Shown here in pieces: positions 1-8,722 of a stretch of DNA of 37,072 nucleotides. The stretch is from a virus. The stretch covers positions 1-37,072 of IMG/VR virus record IMGVR_UViG_3300025118_000059; one strand, 5' to 3'. Numbering within the stretch: the stretch's first letter is position 1; each line of letters starts with the position of its first letter. Under the pieces are notes generated by a model. The model made no database searches. It saw nothing but the letters and a program-made list of their open reading frames with translations, and was not told where the DNA came from. The position numbers were made by a program, and so were the translations under genes.

Positions 1-2139
1 CCTAACGTCTAGCACTGCTGTAGGCGAACTCGTACCAATACCCACATTACCGCTAGAGTCGATGCGCATGCGTTCTGTGCCGCCAGCAGAAAACCTAAAG
101 TCATTACGTGTCTCAATTGAAGCAGTGCCTGTGGAGTCTTTAAACTCTACTACACAAGCTGTGTCTGTAGATTCAAACCGAGCAACATTATTATCTGAGC
201 CAGAGTTAACATGTAAAGCTCTACTAGGCGAACTCGTACCAATACCCACATTACCGCTGTTATCAATCGTCATCGCATTAGTCCAGCTAATCGCTGAGTC
301 TGCTGTGCCAGATGGGGCTACTCTAAAGTTGAATGTGCCGTTATCAAAATACAGATTAGAGGCTTCATCTGTGATCTGATAAGTCCAGTTAGAGCCGTTA
401 TGGTAGGCATTCTGCCCTAAGCTGAAATGGCCTCCTAATTGGGTCGAAGTAGTCGCTTGTATTGAACTATATCCACCAATTTGTAGCGCAGCGTAACCGC
501 TATACCAACCACTCTTAGGCGTGACACCAATACCCACGTTGCCATCACTGTCGATATTAACGCGCTTTGTCATAACGCCTGCTGTAGTGGCGGTACTAAA
601 ATGTAAATTGCCGCCAATACTGGAGGCCCGTGATGCGTCTATAGTTGCAAAGTTAGGCGTATCTGAATCACCATATGCCCACTCTATAGATGGTAGATAG
701 GCGGATGCGCCACTAGCAGGAGCAGACAAACTAATACCTTTAAATGGGGTGTTCTGACTAAGAGCCGTATATACATCAATATCACCATCGATTTCTACAT
801 CGCCATCAACAACCAAACCATCAGCCGTGACTGTGCCACTTACATCAATATCACCACCAAACGTACCGCCACTAGACGCAGAGACTGTATCAGCTACAGC
901 GAAGCTCTTAAACGCCATAACACGAAGAATCTTGCCAACTTCTGCACCATCATCAAGAACAATGGAAGTGCCGTTGGTTGCCGTATAGTCGGCTGTAGGT
1001 AGGTCAAAGCCTCCGTAAGTTACATGTATATTTCCTGCTGTGTAGCTTAGAGTCTGACCATTAGAATCAGAGCCGCTAAAGGTTGTCTGACCAGCCGTAG
1101 CAGTGTACTCATAGGAGTTCATAGAGACTTCGGAGCTATCTACTTCAGCCCAACTAGCGGTAGACCCATTAGTTGTTAGGTACTTGCCTGTGTTACCGGA
1201 CTGTGTAGGTAACGCATCTACGGTAGTCCAATCAGCAGAGGAGCCATCAGTTGTTAGGAACTGACCATTGTGTCCTGTTTGATCTGGTAAAGCATCTATG
1301 CCTGTTAGAGAGGAACCGTCAATAGCAGGCAATGGGCCTGTTAGCATAGAAGCAGGATGAGTAGTAGGATGAGTGTATGTCTCACCAGCAGGGCCAGTTT
1401 CACCTTGAATGCCTTGAATGCCTTGTGGGCCTGTGGCACCTGTGGTACCTGTAGCTCCTGTTGGGCCAGCAACAGTAGAGTCAGCTCCAGTAGCACCAGT
1501 GGCACCCGTAGCTCCAGTGGCTCCTTGTGGCCCTGTAGCACCTGTAGCACCTGTAGGTAAACCTAAACTAAGAACACCTGTTGATGAATTATAAGATGAC
1601 GTAGCAGAACCACCAGCAGCTACTGTAGAAGTAGTCGTAGTTAATGTAGTTAGTTCATCACGATAATCTTCAGCAGTGTCCCTAGCACTTTCAGCAGCAG
1701 TCTTAGCAGTTACGGCATTAGTCTCTGCAGTCTCTGCTGCTGTCTTAGCTGTCTCTGCTGCTGTCTTATAGGTTGATGAGTTAGCTTCACTAGCAGCACT
1801 AGATGTGGCACTAGAGGCACTAGCCGTAGCTGAGGTAGCTGCATTCGTTGCAGATGTTGCAGCGTTTGTTTCGCTATTAGCCGCATTGGTAGCTGAAGTA
1901 GCGGCATTAGTTGCACTTGTGGAAGCTTCAGAAGCCTTAGTTGTAGATGTGTCTGCATTAGATATTGCAGTGTTCTTAGCAGACACTGTATCGTTATACA
2001 TACTTACATACGCAGCAGTGATGTCACCATCATCACCCTTTGGGCCTTGAGGGCCTACTACTGTGTTTGTGTAGTCATCATTATCTAGCTGTAAAGGGTT
2101 GCTTGAGACTGGTGTCCCTTGACCACGATCAATAGCCAT
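1..2139 (-). CDS. Long tail fibre protein, N-terminal part (partial, runs off the left edge)
   Basis: An uninterrupted reading frame of 713 codons runs from the ATG at 2139 to base 1 without a stop. GGAG lies a normal distance upstream of the ATG. The protein begins [13 protein letters not shown]. It has a short [11 protein letters not shown] stretch near residue 30, an Ala/Thr/Ser-rich region at about 46-165, a collagen-like Gly-X-Y region ([10 protein letters not shown] type) at about 190-258, and then fibre shaft modules. These include [20 protein letters not shown] near 435-455 and several [12 protein letters not shown] repeats after about 530. This composition is typical of phage tail fibres, which bind the host surface. 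The distal end is the minus-strand frame at 36096-37072. The gene follows the holin-like gene in the late operon. Confidence 0.85.
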   Translation of the reverse strand, partial: MAIDRGQGTPVSSNPLQLDNDDYTNTVVGPQGPKGDDGDITAAYVSMYNDTVSAKNTAISNADTSTTKASEASTSATNAATSATNAANSETNAATSATNAATSATASASSATSSAASEANSSTYKTAAETAKTAAETAETNAVTAKTAAESARDTAEDYRDELTTLTTTTSTVAAGGSATSSYNSSTGVLSLGLPTGATGATGPQGATGATGATGATGADSTVAGPTGATGTTGATGPQGIQGIQGETGPAGETYTHPTTHPASMLTGPLPAIDGSSLTGIDALPDQTGHNGQFLTTDGSSADWTTVDALPTQSGNTGKYLTTNGSTASWAEVDSSEVSMNSYEYTATAGQTTFSGSDSNGQTLSYTAGNIHVTYGGFDLPTADYTATNGTSIVLDDGAEVGKILRVMAFKSFAVADTVSASSGGTFGGDIDVSGTVTADGLVVDGDVEIDGDIDVYTALSQNTPFKGISLSAPASGASAYLPSIEWAYGDSDTPNFATIDASRASSIGGNLHFSTATTAGVMTKRVNIDSDGNVGIGVTPKSGWYSGYAALQIGGYSSIQATTSTQLGGHFSLGQNAYHNGSNWTYQITDEASNLYFDNGTFNFRVAPSGTADSAISWTNAMTIDNSGNVGIGTSSPSRALHVNSGSDNNVARFESTDTACVVEFKDSTGTASIETRNDFRFSAGGTERMRIDSSGNVGIGTSSPTAVLDVR
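49..80. repeat. 32-bp fibre repeat shared with 36576-36607
   Basis: Bases 49-80 and 36576-36607 are identical and encode the fibre segment [10 protein letters not shown] in the same frame. It is one of several internal fibre module repeats that can confuse assembly or support recombination. Confidence 0.85.
222..320. repeat. 99-bp exact repeat inside the left fibre part (copy of 36974-37072)
   Basis: Identical to the window's last 99 bases. Left of it (1-221) the sequence differs from what precedes the right copy (36973 and below), so the two copies mark a branch point in the fibre gene. Confidence 0.95.
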
Positions 2140-2143
2140 GTAT

Positions 2144-2575
2144 TTATCTCCGTACTAGTGACTGGCCAAAATAGAAACCGACCACAGCGTTAATAGAATG
2201 AGGTAGCCAGTTAGGAGTAACCATTCCTTGAAGGGTAACGAACTCAGTAACTGTCTTAGTTGTGTCTATAAATAAGAACTTAAATCCCTCAGTTACTTCA
2301 ACCGGAACAACCGTTTGAAAACCGAGCAAAGGAGCAGCTAAAATGAAAGCTGCCATTGACATGAAGCAGACAACTAAGAAGCGTCTAATCCACTGTGCGT
2401 TAGGGTTCTGATGTTCCCTTGCTGCCTGAACACTACCCTCAGAGGCCTCAAAACGCCGTAGGAGCATCTTTTGCTCTTCAGCCTTATCCTTACGTGCATC
2501 TGCCCAAACTCTCAGTAGAGCGCCTAATAAGGTGCTCCCTAAGAGGGTGACTGCTTCTAGTGGTAATCCAAACAT
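2144..2575 (-). CDS. Holin-like membrane protein (143 aa)
   Basis: The protein has a hydrophobic N-terminus ([20 protein letters not shown]), a charged amphipathic middle ([20 protein letters not shown]), a central membrane segment ([20 protein letters not shown] at about 86-105) and a hydrophobic C-terminus ([15 protein letters not shown]). This plan resembles the three-segment holin-like proteins found beside fibre genes in marine phages. The likely role is permeabilising the inner membrane at lysis, but the assignment rests on topology and context only. It lies between the zinc-ribbon gene and the fibre, 4 bases upstream of the fibre start. A second holin candidate lies at 33347-33637, so which of the two acts as the holin is open. 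Confidence 0.5.
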   Translation of the reverse strand: MFGLPLEAVTLLGSTLLGALLRVWADARKDKAEEQKMLLRRFEASEGSVQAAREHQNPNAQWIRRFLVVCFMSMAAFILAAPLLGFQTVVPVEVTEGFKFLFIDTTKTVTEFVTLQGMVTPNWLPHSINAVVGFYFGQSLVRR

Positions 2576-2577
2576 GA

Positions 2578-2826
2578 TTAGAGTGATCCGTGATTATCGA
2601 GTACCTTCTTCTCCTGTGCCATGTGCTTAGCTCGTTTACGTTCCCAAGAGAGGTACGTACCAGCAAAGGCAGGGTCAGCAGGGTTAAGGGCTATATTAGG
2701 TGGAACAATAAACATATGAGCATCTTCTCTACAGACCTTACACTGCTTCGGGCCTTCCCGTTCAGCGATAGGTGTTAGGTGGTCTGTTACGTGATCGTTG
2801 GAGCACTTATACGAGTAGATTGGCAT
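2578..2826 (-). CDS. Small zinc-ribbon protein (82 aa)
   Basis: The protein starts MPIYSYKCSNDH and has a second pair, CKVC, at about residues 29-32, giving a C-x4-H ... C-x2-C arrangement like the FmdB-type zinc ribbon. The C-terminal half is basic (SWERKRAKHMAQEKK). Its function is unknown; binding to nucleic acid or a role in virion assembly are both possible. It sits downstream of the coat gene and beyond a hairpin terminator, so it is probably expressed well below coat level. The stop is 2 bases before the start of the holin-like gene, which suggests translational coupling. Confidence 0.6.
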   Translation of the reverse strand: MPIYSYKCSNDHVTDHLTPIAEREGPKQCKVCREDAHMFIVPPNIALNPADPAFAGTYLSWERKRAKHMAQEKKVLDNHGSL

Positions 2827-2850
2827 ATATTCACCGTTAGGTAATTAATA

Positions 2851-2877
2851 GAAAACGGCCCCCATTGCGGGGGCCAT
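2851..2877 (-). terminator. Hairpin terminator after the coat gene
   Basis: On the minus strand a 7-bp all-GC stem (GGCCCCC/GGGGGCC, 2857-2863 with 2869-2875, 5-nt loop) is followed by TTTTC. It lies about 30 bases after the coat stop codon. The U-tract is short, so it may be a partial terminator that lowers expression of the genes beyond the coat gene. Confidence 0.65.
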
Positions 2878-2905
2878 TGGTACGTCAGCGAGTGCCGACA
2901 GTGGT

Positions 2906-3784
2906 TTAGCTGGCAGCTACCTTAAAGGCAACACCAGCGTTATCGCGTAGTTCAGCAACACCGTAGATAGTGTCAGCAGTGAACAAATCACCCAAGTACT
3001 CTTGCTTGTACTGAGTTTGGCTACGAACACCCATTTGCTCGGCTAGAACAACAGCATCCTTGTGTACCAAAGCGCCAACGCGGTTAGCGTTAGTGTCAGT
3101 AGTAGGTGCGTTGTTGGTTACGTATACGTCAACGCCATATACACGACCAATCTGACCGTTCTTGATTGCTTCACCAGTACCAATGAAGGCCTGTTCAGTG
3201 AAACGGTTGATACCCAACATGTCGCTCTTAGCAACAGGAGGAAGAATCAACGCACGACCGTTCATAGGAACGTCATCGTTGTCCAACTGAAGCATCATAG
3301 CTCGGATACCAGCATCAGTGATGTCAGCAGCAGCGCCTGAAGACCAAGTAGTACCGTCACCTTCAAGGAAAGTGCCACCGTTCAGTGCTTGAATAGCAGT
3401 GAACAAGTCGTTGTCTACCTGAGTAGCTAGAGCGAAACCAGCATCATCAGTATAGAAGCGACGCATTGAAGACAATGACTGCTTCTCTACGATATCTTCG
3501 ATCATTACGGAGTATTCGTAGTGCTTGTTGATGGTTACGATTGCTTCAGCAGCAGTATCGGTGTTTAGAGTCACTTGAGTGGAAGCCGCCTTAACGTTGG
3601 CTGCACCGCGACCCGGCTTAGGGATGTGAATGGAATCGCCCTTCTTACCAACGTGGTTAATACGGGTAACAAGGTTAGCTAGTACAAGGCTCTGCTTGTA
3701 TGCTGCGATTACTTCGTCTGACCAGATCTGTGGGATAAACTTATCCGCAGTAGTCAGTGTTTGATGATTAGTACCTAGTGCCAT
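2906..3784 (-). CDS. Major capsid (coat) protein
   Basis: A 292-residue protein begins MALGTNHQTLTTADKFIPQI and has conserved-looking coat features such as WSDEVIAAYKQSLVLANLV near the N-terminus, HIPKPGRGAANVKA at about 53-66 and a C-terminal GVAELRDNAGVAFKVAAS. Size, composition and position directly after a scaffold-like gene and the portal mark it as the HK97-fold coat protein that forms the icosahedral head. The start has a good AGGAGTT Shine-Dalgarno (SD). The terminator just downstream and the tight scaffold-coat pairing fit a very highly expressed gene. Confidence 0.85.
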   Translation of the reverse strand: MALGTNHQTLTTADKFIPQIWSDEVIAAYKQSLVLANLVTRINHVGKKGDSIHIPKPGRGAANVKAASTQVTLNTDTAAEAIVTINKHYEYSVMIEDIVEKQSLSSMRRFYTDDAGFALATQVDNDLFTAIQALNGGTFLEGDGTTWSSGAAADITDAGIRAMMLQLDNDDVPMNGRALILPPVAKSDMLGINRFTEQAFIGTGEAIKNGQIGRVYGVDVYVTNNAPTTDTNANRVGALVHKDAVVLAEQMGVRSQTQYKQEYLGDLFTADTIYGVAELRDNAGVAFKVAAS

Positions 3785-3802
3785 TTTATTTAACTCCTAT
3801 AG

Positions 3803-4597
3803 TTATTTGACACGATCTTCGGCGTATGCCATCAGAATCTCGTCTGACATGGCGTTATATCGCTCCGGATCATTAATTTTTAAACGGATGAGGTCTGCGC
3901 TACGGTAAACTTTCTTACCTCCAACGGATTCCCCTGATGACCTGCTCTCCGTACGACCTGTCTTGAGTGCTCGTTCTTTGGAAGCCTCTTTCGCCGACTC
4001 CACCTCCTTAGTTTTTGATATGAGCTGTCGGTCTTTCCAAGTGGAAAGAAGTTCATCGGCTGCATCAAAGTCGTAAGCATTTGCCTCTTGAAAGAGTCGT
4101 TGACGGATTTTACTCTGGGAAACCCATTCCTGAAAGTCAGCAGACTCAACTACAGTCTGTGCATCAGGATGTTGCGTCTGAAGCTTCTGAAGGGTCATCT
4201 CATGTTGACGTTCTTCTAGTTGCTTCTCGGCTGCCTTGATCTTCGGATTATTCTTGATTTTTTCTTCGATGTACTTATCAGGATCATCGTAGAAGTCAAG
4301 AGGGTCTTCTTGCGGACTGTCGGCTGGTTGATTTGTCTGTGTCTTGATGAAGTCTTCGGTGAGCTTACGCAGCTCTCCAATCTCTTGTCCCTTACGGCCC
4401 AGTTCTTTTTCTAACTGAGAGTAAGAGTCAACGATCTCTTCTACGGATTTACCTCTGAACTTATCCGGCACTTGATACTCAGCTTCAGCTTGTGTCTCTA
4501 CGACGGCTTCTGCTCGTACTTCTTGCTCTTGTTCTACTAGTTCAGTAGGTGCTTCAGGTTCATATGACTCAGGGTCAACTACAATGTTATTTACCAT
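3803..4597 (-). CDS. Capsid scaffold / assembly protein
   Basis: A 264-residue, highly charged protein, acidic at the N-terminus (EPEAPTELVEQEQEVRAEAV) and Lys/Arg/Glu-rich toward the C-terminus (EVESAKEASKERALKTGRTE). A long predicted coiled coil lies around 80-140 (KNNPKIKAAEKQLEERQHEM). Podoviral scaffolds that drive procapsid assembly and then leave the head look like this. It lies immediately upstream of coat (18 bases between them) and downstream of portal. The motif YQVPDKFRGKSVEEIVDSYS at about 41-60 is a form often seen in phage scaffold proteins. No protease signature is visible. Confidence 0.8.
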   Translation of the reverse strand: MVNNIVVDPESYEPEAPTELVEQEQEVRAEAVVETQAEAEYQVPDKFRGKSVEEIVDSYSQLEKELGRKGQEIGELRKLTEDFIKTQTNQPADSPQEDPLDFYDDPDKYIEEKIKNNPKIKAAEKQLEERQHEMTLQKLQTQHPDAQTVVESADFQEWVSQSKIRQRLFQEANAYDFDAADELLSTWKDRQLISKTKEVESAKEASKERALKTGRTESRSSGESVGGKKVYRSADLIRLKINDPERYNAMSDEILMAYAEDRVK

Positions 4598-4666
4598 ATC
4601 GGTTTGCTCCGTCCTTTATAGGATTGTGGAGTTAATAAAATGACACTTCAGAGAGGAGCCTTACGG

Positions 4667-4894
4667 TTATTCCTCGTCGTCAGTATCTACTTGCTTTGTC
4701 GTTTCCTCTAATGTGATCAGCATGCTGAGGACTGACATCTGCCCTTTAACGAAGTTAAGGGTCTTCTCATCTTCAATAGCCATTATGTTATTAATCGATT
4801 CAGACATATTAGTTAATTCGCCGATAAGGTCGGCCCACCCTGCTGTCGAAAACATATCATAACGATCATCAAAGAATGCTCTATCATCTTTCAT
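4667..4894 (-). CDS. Small acidic protein between portal and scaffold (75 aa, unknown)
   Basis: The protein starts MKDDRAFFDDRYDMFSTAGW and ends in an acidic tail (QVDTDDEE). It has a good SD (AAGGA) and is 3 bases from the portal stop, so it is cotranscribed and probably coupled. Many T7-like marine phages carry a small gene at this place whose role is unknown. I cannot assign a function. It is likely an accessory head protein or assembly factor by position. Confidence 0.7.
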   Translation of the reverse strand: MKDDRAFFDDRYDMFSTAGWADLIGELTNMSESINNIMAIEDEKTLNFVKGQMSVLSMLITLEETTKQVDTDDEE

Positions 4895-4897
4895 CTG

Positions 4898-6832
4898 TTA
4901 CTTTCCTTGTGCCTTAGCTCGCGCATTCGCTAGGTTTAGGATAGTCTCAGACTCTAGATGCTTCATTTCTGGTATGTTACGTACAATCTCTGACTCGATT
5001 GCAGCAACTTTCATCTGTTTCTCTTGTAGATCCATTGCCTTCTTCTGTAAGTCAAGGATACGTTCATACGCATCGTTGTCTGTAGGCATCTTCTCGGCTG
5101 CTTCTGCTTGTTTCTTATACGCATCCGCTAAGGTTTCTTGGATCTGAGCGCCTAGTAGCTGTAGCTGGGCTTGTGCCTCTGCCATAGCCATCTGCTGGGC
5201 TTGTTGTGCTGAAGGATCAGGCTGCATCATCTCAGTAATAGACTGAAGCATCTGTTCACGGTTGTTTAGGCTAGAGTTCTCGAATACAGACATCAACAAC
5301 AACATGAATGGCTTAGACTCCGGTGGGAGCATAGACATTAACTGGATAGTCTGTGTGTTCTCTAGCTCCTTAGCCATAATACCCATAGTAGAATAAGGGG
5401 TAAACTTATAGTCAAGGATAGGATAACGCTTGTCATCCAACTGCATCTTACGCCATACAATCTTCTCGATAGCAGGGATAAGGAAATCTGTCTGGAAGGC
5501 CATCAAGCTACGCTTCTGACGCTTAATAGACGCAGAAGTAAGCATGGACATGCCACTAGCTGTGTTATTACGTGGGTTAGAAGCACCACCTGTAGCGGAA
5601 TCCATAGCGCCTGTAGCCATCTGAACCATACGTTCTAGTTCAGCACCCTCAGAGAAGGTGTGTGCAGACAAGTTACCGAAGTTAAACGGTTGGATTACTG
5701 TACGTGGATCACCATTCGTTAGGATTGTCTTACCAGCCTTAACGTCTAGCTTAACTCCACGAGGTAGTTTAGTGGCATCCATCGCCATCATTGGGTGTGT
5801 AGTCAATGCTAATGCATCAATACGGCTACGTAGCTCAGCATCTAGTGCCTTCTGTGGGTTATAAGCCTTCTCACATACACCACGACCCCAAAACTTGTTA
5901 GGTACACGATCCATTTGACACGCTACGTATGGACGATCCTTCATTAAGTAAGGATTTTCCTCTGCACGTAGTACAACAGAGTCATTAGCGATGGTTACAA
6001 CAGATTCTACTAGCTCATCGTCATCGTAATCGAACTCATCACCTAAATCAGACATAGCTGATAGGTAACGCTTGGGCACTAGGCCCCAGTATTCGGTAAT
6101 CTTAACCTTATCGTCTTCGTTAGCGTGATTTTCTTCATTAAACCCTAAGTCAGCACGGTCTACAGAGGTACTGCTGATGGCTACGTCTTCATAGACACCA
6201 TCTTCGATACCCTTAACAACGTGATAACGGGACTTAATAGTCTCTGTAGCAGCGCCTAAGCCACCGGATACGTTTAAGGCAGCAGGATCGATGATAAATT
6301 CTTTAGGAGATACTGCTTCTATACTCACTACGATACGAGGAACGTCAACTACTTGTGCCGCTGTAGTTAGAGTACCTTCTACAGGCTGTTCTAGTGCTAC
6401 TTTCTCAGTTGTCTCGTTAACAATTACCTTACCGAGCATAGTACCGTAGATGGCACCATTAAGGAAGGACTCACAGATAGCAGGTTTAACACCATCACGC
6501 TCTAAGTCTTCCTGTAGTACCTTACGTAAGTAGGCTACATCTTCAGGGTTCTCATCTAGGATGTCATCACGGATATCAAACCACTTGTCACGACCGAAGG
6601 TAGCTTCTTCCAACTCAGACACAGTTGCTTCAACTGCCTGTTGGGTAGCTGGGGAGATTAGACGGGACTGTTCGCTATCACGTAGCTTATCAGACTCAGC
6701 CCAAATACCACGCCAGATGCGATAGTATTCATCCCACTTCTTCATGTAGTTCTGGTCACGGTGGTTCTTCCAACTCTCTAGTTTAGGGAGTAACCAACTA
6801 GCTAGACCAGCATATTTATTCTCTTCAAACAT
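4898..6832 (-). CDS. Portal (head-tail connector) protein
   Basis: A 644-residue protein follows the large terminase by 2 bases. The N-terminus contains MKKWDEYYRIWRGIWAESD and SRLISPATQQAVEATVSELE, and the C-terminal third is Gln/Ala/Met-rich and helical (QQAQQMAMAEAQAQLQLLGA), ending in long charged helices. This matches the portal of P22-like and SIO1-like podoviruses, larger than the T7 connector (about 536 residues). Twelve copies would form the DNA entry/exit ring at one vertex and dock both terminase and the tail-tubular proteins. I do not see a frameshift or truncation. Confidence 0.85.
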   Translation of the reverse strand: MFEENKYAGLASWLLPKLESWKNHRDQNYMKKWDEYYRIWRGIWAESDKLRDSEQSRLISPATQQAVEATVSELEEATFGRDKWFDIRDDILDENPEDVAYLRKVLQEDLERDGVKPAICESFLNGAIYGTMLGKVIVNETTEKVALEQPVEGTLTTAAQVVDVPRIVVSIEAVSPKEFIIDPAALNVSGGLGAATETIKSRYHVVKGIEDGVYEDVAISSTSVDRADLGFNEENHANEDDKVKITEYWGLVPKRYLSAMSDLGDEFDYDDDELVESVVTIANDSVVLRAEENPYLMKDRPYVACQMDRVPNKFWGRGVCEKAYNPQKALDAELRSRIDALALTTHPMMAMDATKLPRGVKLDVKAGKTILTNGDPRTVIQPFNFGNLSAHTFSEGAELERMVQMATGAMDSATGGASNPRNNTASGMSMLTSASIKRQKRSLMAFQTDFLIPAIEKIVWRKMQLDDKRYPILDYKFTPYSTMGIMAKELENTQTIQLMSMLPPESKPFMLLLMSVFENSSLNNREQMLQSITEMMQPDPSAQQAQQMAMAEAQAQLQLLGAQIQETLADAYKKQAEAAEKMPTDNDAYERILDLQKKAMDLQEKQMKVAAIESEIVRNIPEMKHLESETILNLANARAKAQGK

Positions 6833-6834
6833 TC

Positions 6835-8088
6835 TTAGTATCCTGAGTCAATGTCAAGTGGAGTCCACTCTTCTATTTCTATTGAGTTAGCGAAATCAGC
6901 AACAGACACCTGATCTATGTACGCTAAGGCATCTAATAGATCATCGTGTACTTGTGGTGATGGGAAGGCACACATCTGATCTGTAAACTCTTTCCAATCA
7001 CGCTTCTCGTTGAACTTAATCTTACCGTGTTCTAAACGGCCTTGTAGCGACCATGTAATACGGTCTGTCTTCTTCTTACCACCGTGTGATACGTCTGTGA
7101 TGACTACCCAACGGCCCTGTATACGCATCTCATCCTCTAAGTAGGGCATGATAGCATTCTTCAAGGCACCGGACTCAATACCTACTGTACTGGCCTCTGT
7201 GGCGATAGCTGCGTTCAATATAGCTGATGCTGTTCTCTTAATGTTCCATCTTCCGTGTAAGATGTCCTTCACCCACCAGACATCTCCACTAATCTTCACT
7301 ATTGCTATGGCTGTTTCGTCGAGTTTTGATCCTTTCGATCCTCTCTCTTTACCAACCTGCTCAAACCCCGCAGGGTCAACAGCAACAACGTAATGCCCAT
7401 AAGCAGGCTCAGTAGATGTCTCCATCCAGCCCTCTTCAAATATCCCACCACTGAAGGACTCGAAGGAGGCTTCGAATTCTTGTCGGAAGGCTTGTGTGGA
7501 CATGGACTTTCGGGCAACTTCAATCTCCGAAGGATCTATGAGTGGATTGTCTGTGGAGTTAAAACAGAAGCCTTCCCACTCTTCATTATCTTCCTTTATT
7601 GCTTCTGCATATAGATCGTAGAAGTGGTTACGCCCTTCAGGTGTACCGATGAAGAGTGCTTCACCCTTAACGTCAGCTAGTGTTGGACGTATAATCAATT
7701 CCCATACGGATGGCTTCATGAAAGCATATTCATCCATAACTACATATCGCAGACCTACGCCTCGAAGTGTATCCGGACGGTCACTACCCTTCAGATAGAT
7801 CTTACGATCATTTATCAGAGTTAAAGTAGCTGTGTTCTCATGGGCAGACTTGATGACATCACGTCCAATATCCTTTAACACACCCCATAAGATATCCTTC
7901 GCTTGTTGGAAGGTAGGGGCTATATAGAAGATGTCCTTGTCTTGACTCTGTAGACCTTTAATCAGTAGAGTCCATGCTGCTAAGTGTGATTTACCGAAAC
8001 GACGACCACAAGCTGCTACCTTAAAACGAGCTGTACTTGTGAAGATCTCCATCTGAGCAGGGTGGAGGTTAACCTTTATATCAGGCAT
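6835..8088 (-). CDS. terL: Terminase large subunit (packaging ATPase/nuclease)
   Basis: A 417-residue protein carries a Walker A motif GRRFGKS at residues 28-34 and a Walker B motif VVMDE at 116-120, followed by the coupling motif IGTPEG. The C-terminal nuclease half has RNase H-like acidic positions: AVDPAGF near 240, IESGA near 305 and DDLLDALAYID near 390. It powers DNA translocation into the head through the portal and cuts the concatemer. It lies directly after the small subunit with no gap and before portal, the standard packaging cluster. The sequence alone does not settle whether packaging is cos, pac or direct-terminal-repeat type. Confidence 0.93.
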   Translation of the reverse strand: MPDIKVNLHPAQMEIFTSTARFKVAACGRRFGKSHLAAWTLLIKGLQSQDKDIFYIAPTFQQAKDILWGVLKDIGRDVIKSAHENTATLTLINDRKIYLKGSDRPDTLRGVGLRYVVMDEYAFMKPSVWELIIRPTLADVKGEALFIGTPEGRNHFYDLYAEAIKEDNEEWEGFCFNSTDNPLIDPSEIEVARKSMSTQAFRQEFEASFESFSGGIFEEGWMETSTEPAYGHYVVAVDPAGFEQVGKERGSKGSKLDETAIAIVKISGDVWWVKDILHGRWNIKRTASAILNAAIATEASTVGIESGALKNAIMPYLEDEMRIQGRWVVITDVSHGGKKKTDRITWSLQGRLEHGKIKFNEKRDWKEFTDQMCAFPSPQVHDDLLDALAYIDQVSVADFANSIEIEEWTPLDIDSGY

Positions 8089-8544
8089 TTAGTCCTCCCG
8101 TTTGTTGTCATTCTCAGACATATCGCTAAACCCTACTACTATCTCCTCGAAGGCTGCGTCCTGTACTTTCTTCTCTTTACGTTTTACTTTCTTTACGTCT
8201 TGTTCAATGATAACACCGCCAGTATCCTCTATAGCCTTCTGGGCTACAGTGCCAATCTGTTCTACTACGATGTTAATAGAAGCATCCTCCTGCTTGATGT
8301 CAATCTCACGCTTAGGAGGTAGGATTCTATCCATACACATCTTCAGACAAGTAGTATCACCTTCCATCGCCATCTCAATGACTTTGTTCACGATGGCAGG
8401 GCCACTCTCAGACATAAGCTCTCGGCTTAGTTCTGTGTACTTGTTGGTAGAACCTTTAGGACGACCCTTAGGGTTCAGAGGGGGCATTCCCTTATAGAAG
8501 TTAGGATTACCCATCTTCTTCTTTACGGGTTTATTATCAGACAT
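8089..8544 (-). CDS. terS: Probable terminase small subunit
   Basis: A 151-residue basic protein whose N-terminus has GNPNFYKGMPPLNPKGRPKG, the signature seen in DUF5681-type proteins commonly encoded just upstream of terL. A helical region follows (ELSRELMSESGPAIVNKVIE) and then a Lys-rich stretch (KKVKRKEKKV). It would recognise phage DNA and load the large subunit. It is the first gene of the late operon, about 143 bases from the predicted transcription start. The SD at the ATG is weak (GGATAAAG), which fits control by the structured leader. Confidence 0.7.
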   Translation of the reverse strand: MSDNKPVKKKMGNPNFYKGMPPLNPKGRPKGSTNKYTELSRELMSESGPAIVNKVIEMAMEGDTTCLKMCMDRILPPKREIDIKQEDASINIVVEQIGTVAQKAIEDTGGVIIEQDVKKVKRKEKKVQDAAFEEIVVGFSDMSENDNKRED

Positions 8545-8592
8545 ATCGCTTTATCCACTGAGGGGAGCTTATTGGGAGGTATAGGAGGGGCC

Positions 8593-8688
8593 ACATTCTT
8601 ATACATGTGTGTCTTGTGTATGGCGTTAAGTGTTAAACATTAAGAGTTAATCATTAAGTAAAACATCTTAAGTAACACACAAGAATGT
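8593..8688 (-). promoter_or_regulatory. Fold-back structure at the 5' end of the late mRNA
   Basis: The first bases of the predicted late transcript (ACATTCTT then GTGTGT on the minus strand, 8688-8675) are complementary to 8593-8600 and 8607-8612. They would form a 14-bp stem with one 6-nt bulge. The stem closes a loop of about 60 nt that holds the TTAA heptads. It would place a helix at the 5' end of the late message, possibly stabilising it or controlling terS translation. Confidence 0.45.
8625..8673. repeat. Seven-base phased TTAA repeats in the late leader
   Basis: Seven consecutive 7-nt units read GTTAAGT, GTTAAAC, ATTAAGA, GTTAATC, ATTAAGT, AAAACAT, CTTAAGT on the plus strand. Six of the seven carry TTAA at the same position. 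The block covers roughly +15 to +63 of the predicted late transcript. A 7-bp period does not match a DNA helical turn, so an RNA target or a closely packed operator are both possible. Confidence 0.6.
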
Positions 8689-8693
8689 AGTAT

Positions 8694-8722
8694 ATTATAC
8701 CATATTTTTAATCAAAAGTCAA
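8694..8722 (-). promoter_or_regulatory. Strong sigma-70 promoter for the late operon
   Basis: On the minus strand, TTGACT (8722-8717) and TATAAT (8699-8694) are separated by exactly 17 bases, and TGG directly before the -10 box makes it an extended -10. Five of six -35 bases and all six -10 bases match consensus. The predicted start is near 8687. The phage has no RNA polymerase gene, so the host enzyme should transcribe the terminase-to-fibre arm from here. Confidence 0.85.

Noticed and set aside
1341-2050. Open frames on both strands over the fibre N-terminal region
   Set aside because: They are low-complexity shadows of the Gly-Ala-Thr repeats in the true fibre frame and lack SD sequences.
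1-2139. Diversity-generating retroelement acting on the fibre
   Set aside because: Repeats are present but there is no reverse transcriptase gene and no template/variable pair with adenine-specific changes.
8062-8497. Plus-strand frames opposite the small terminase gene
   Set aside because: Antisense shadows of terS, Phe/Ser-rich with no supporting start signals.
8551-8559. TTATCCACT, a near match to a DnaA box
   Set aside because: A single 8/9 match lies in the terS leader with no cluster, so it is likely chance.
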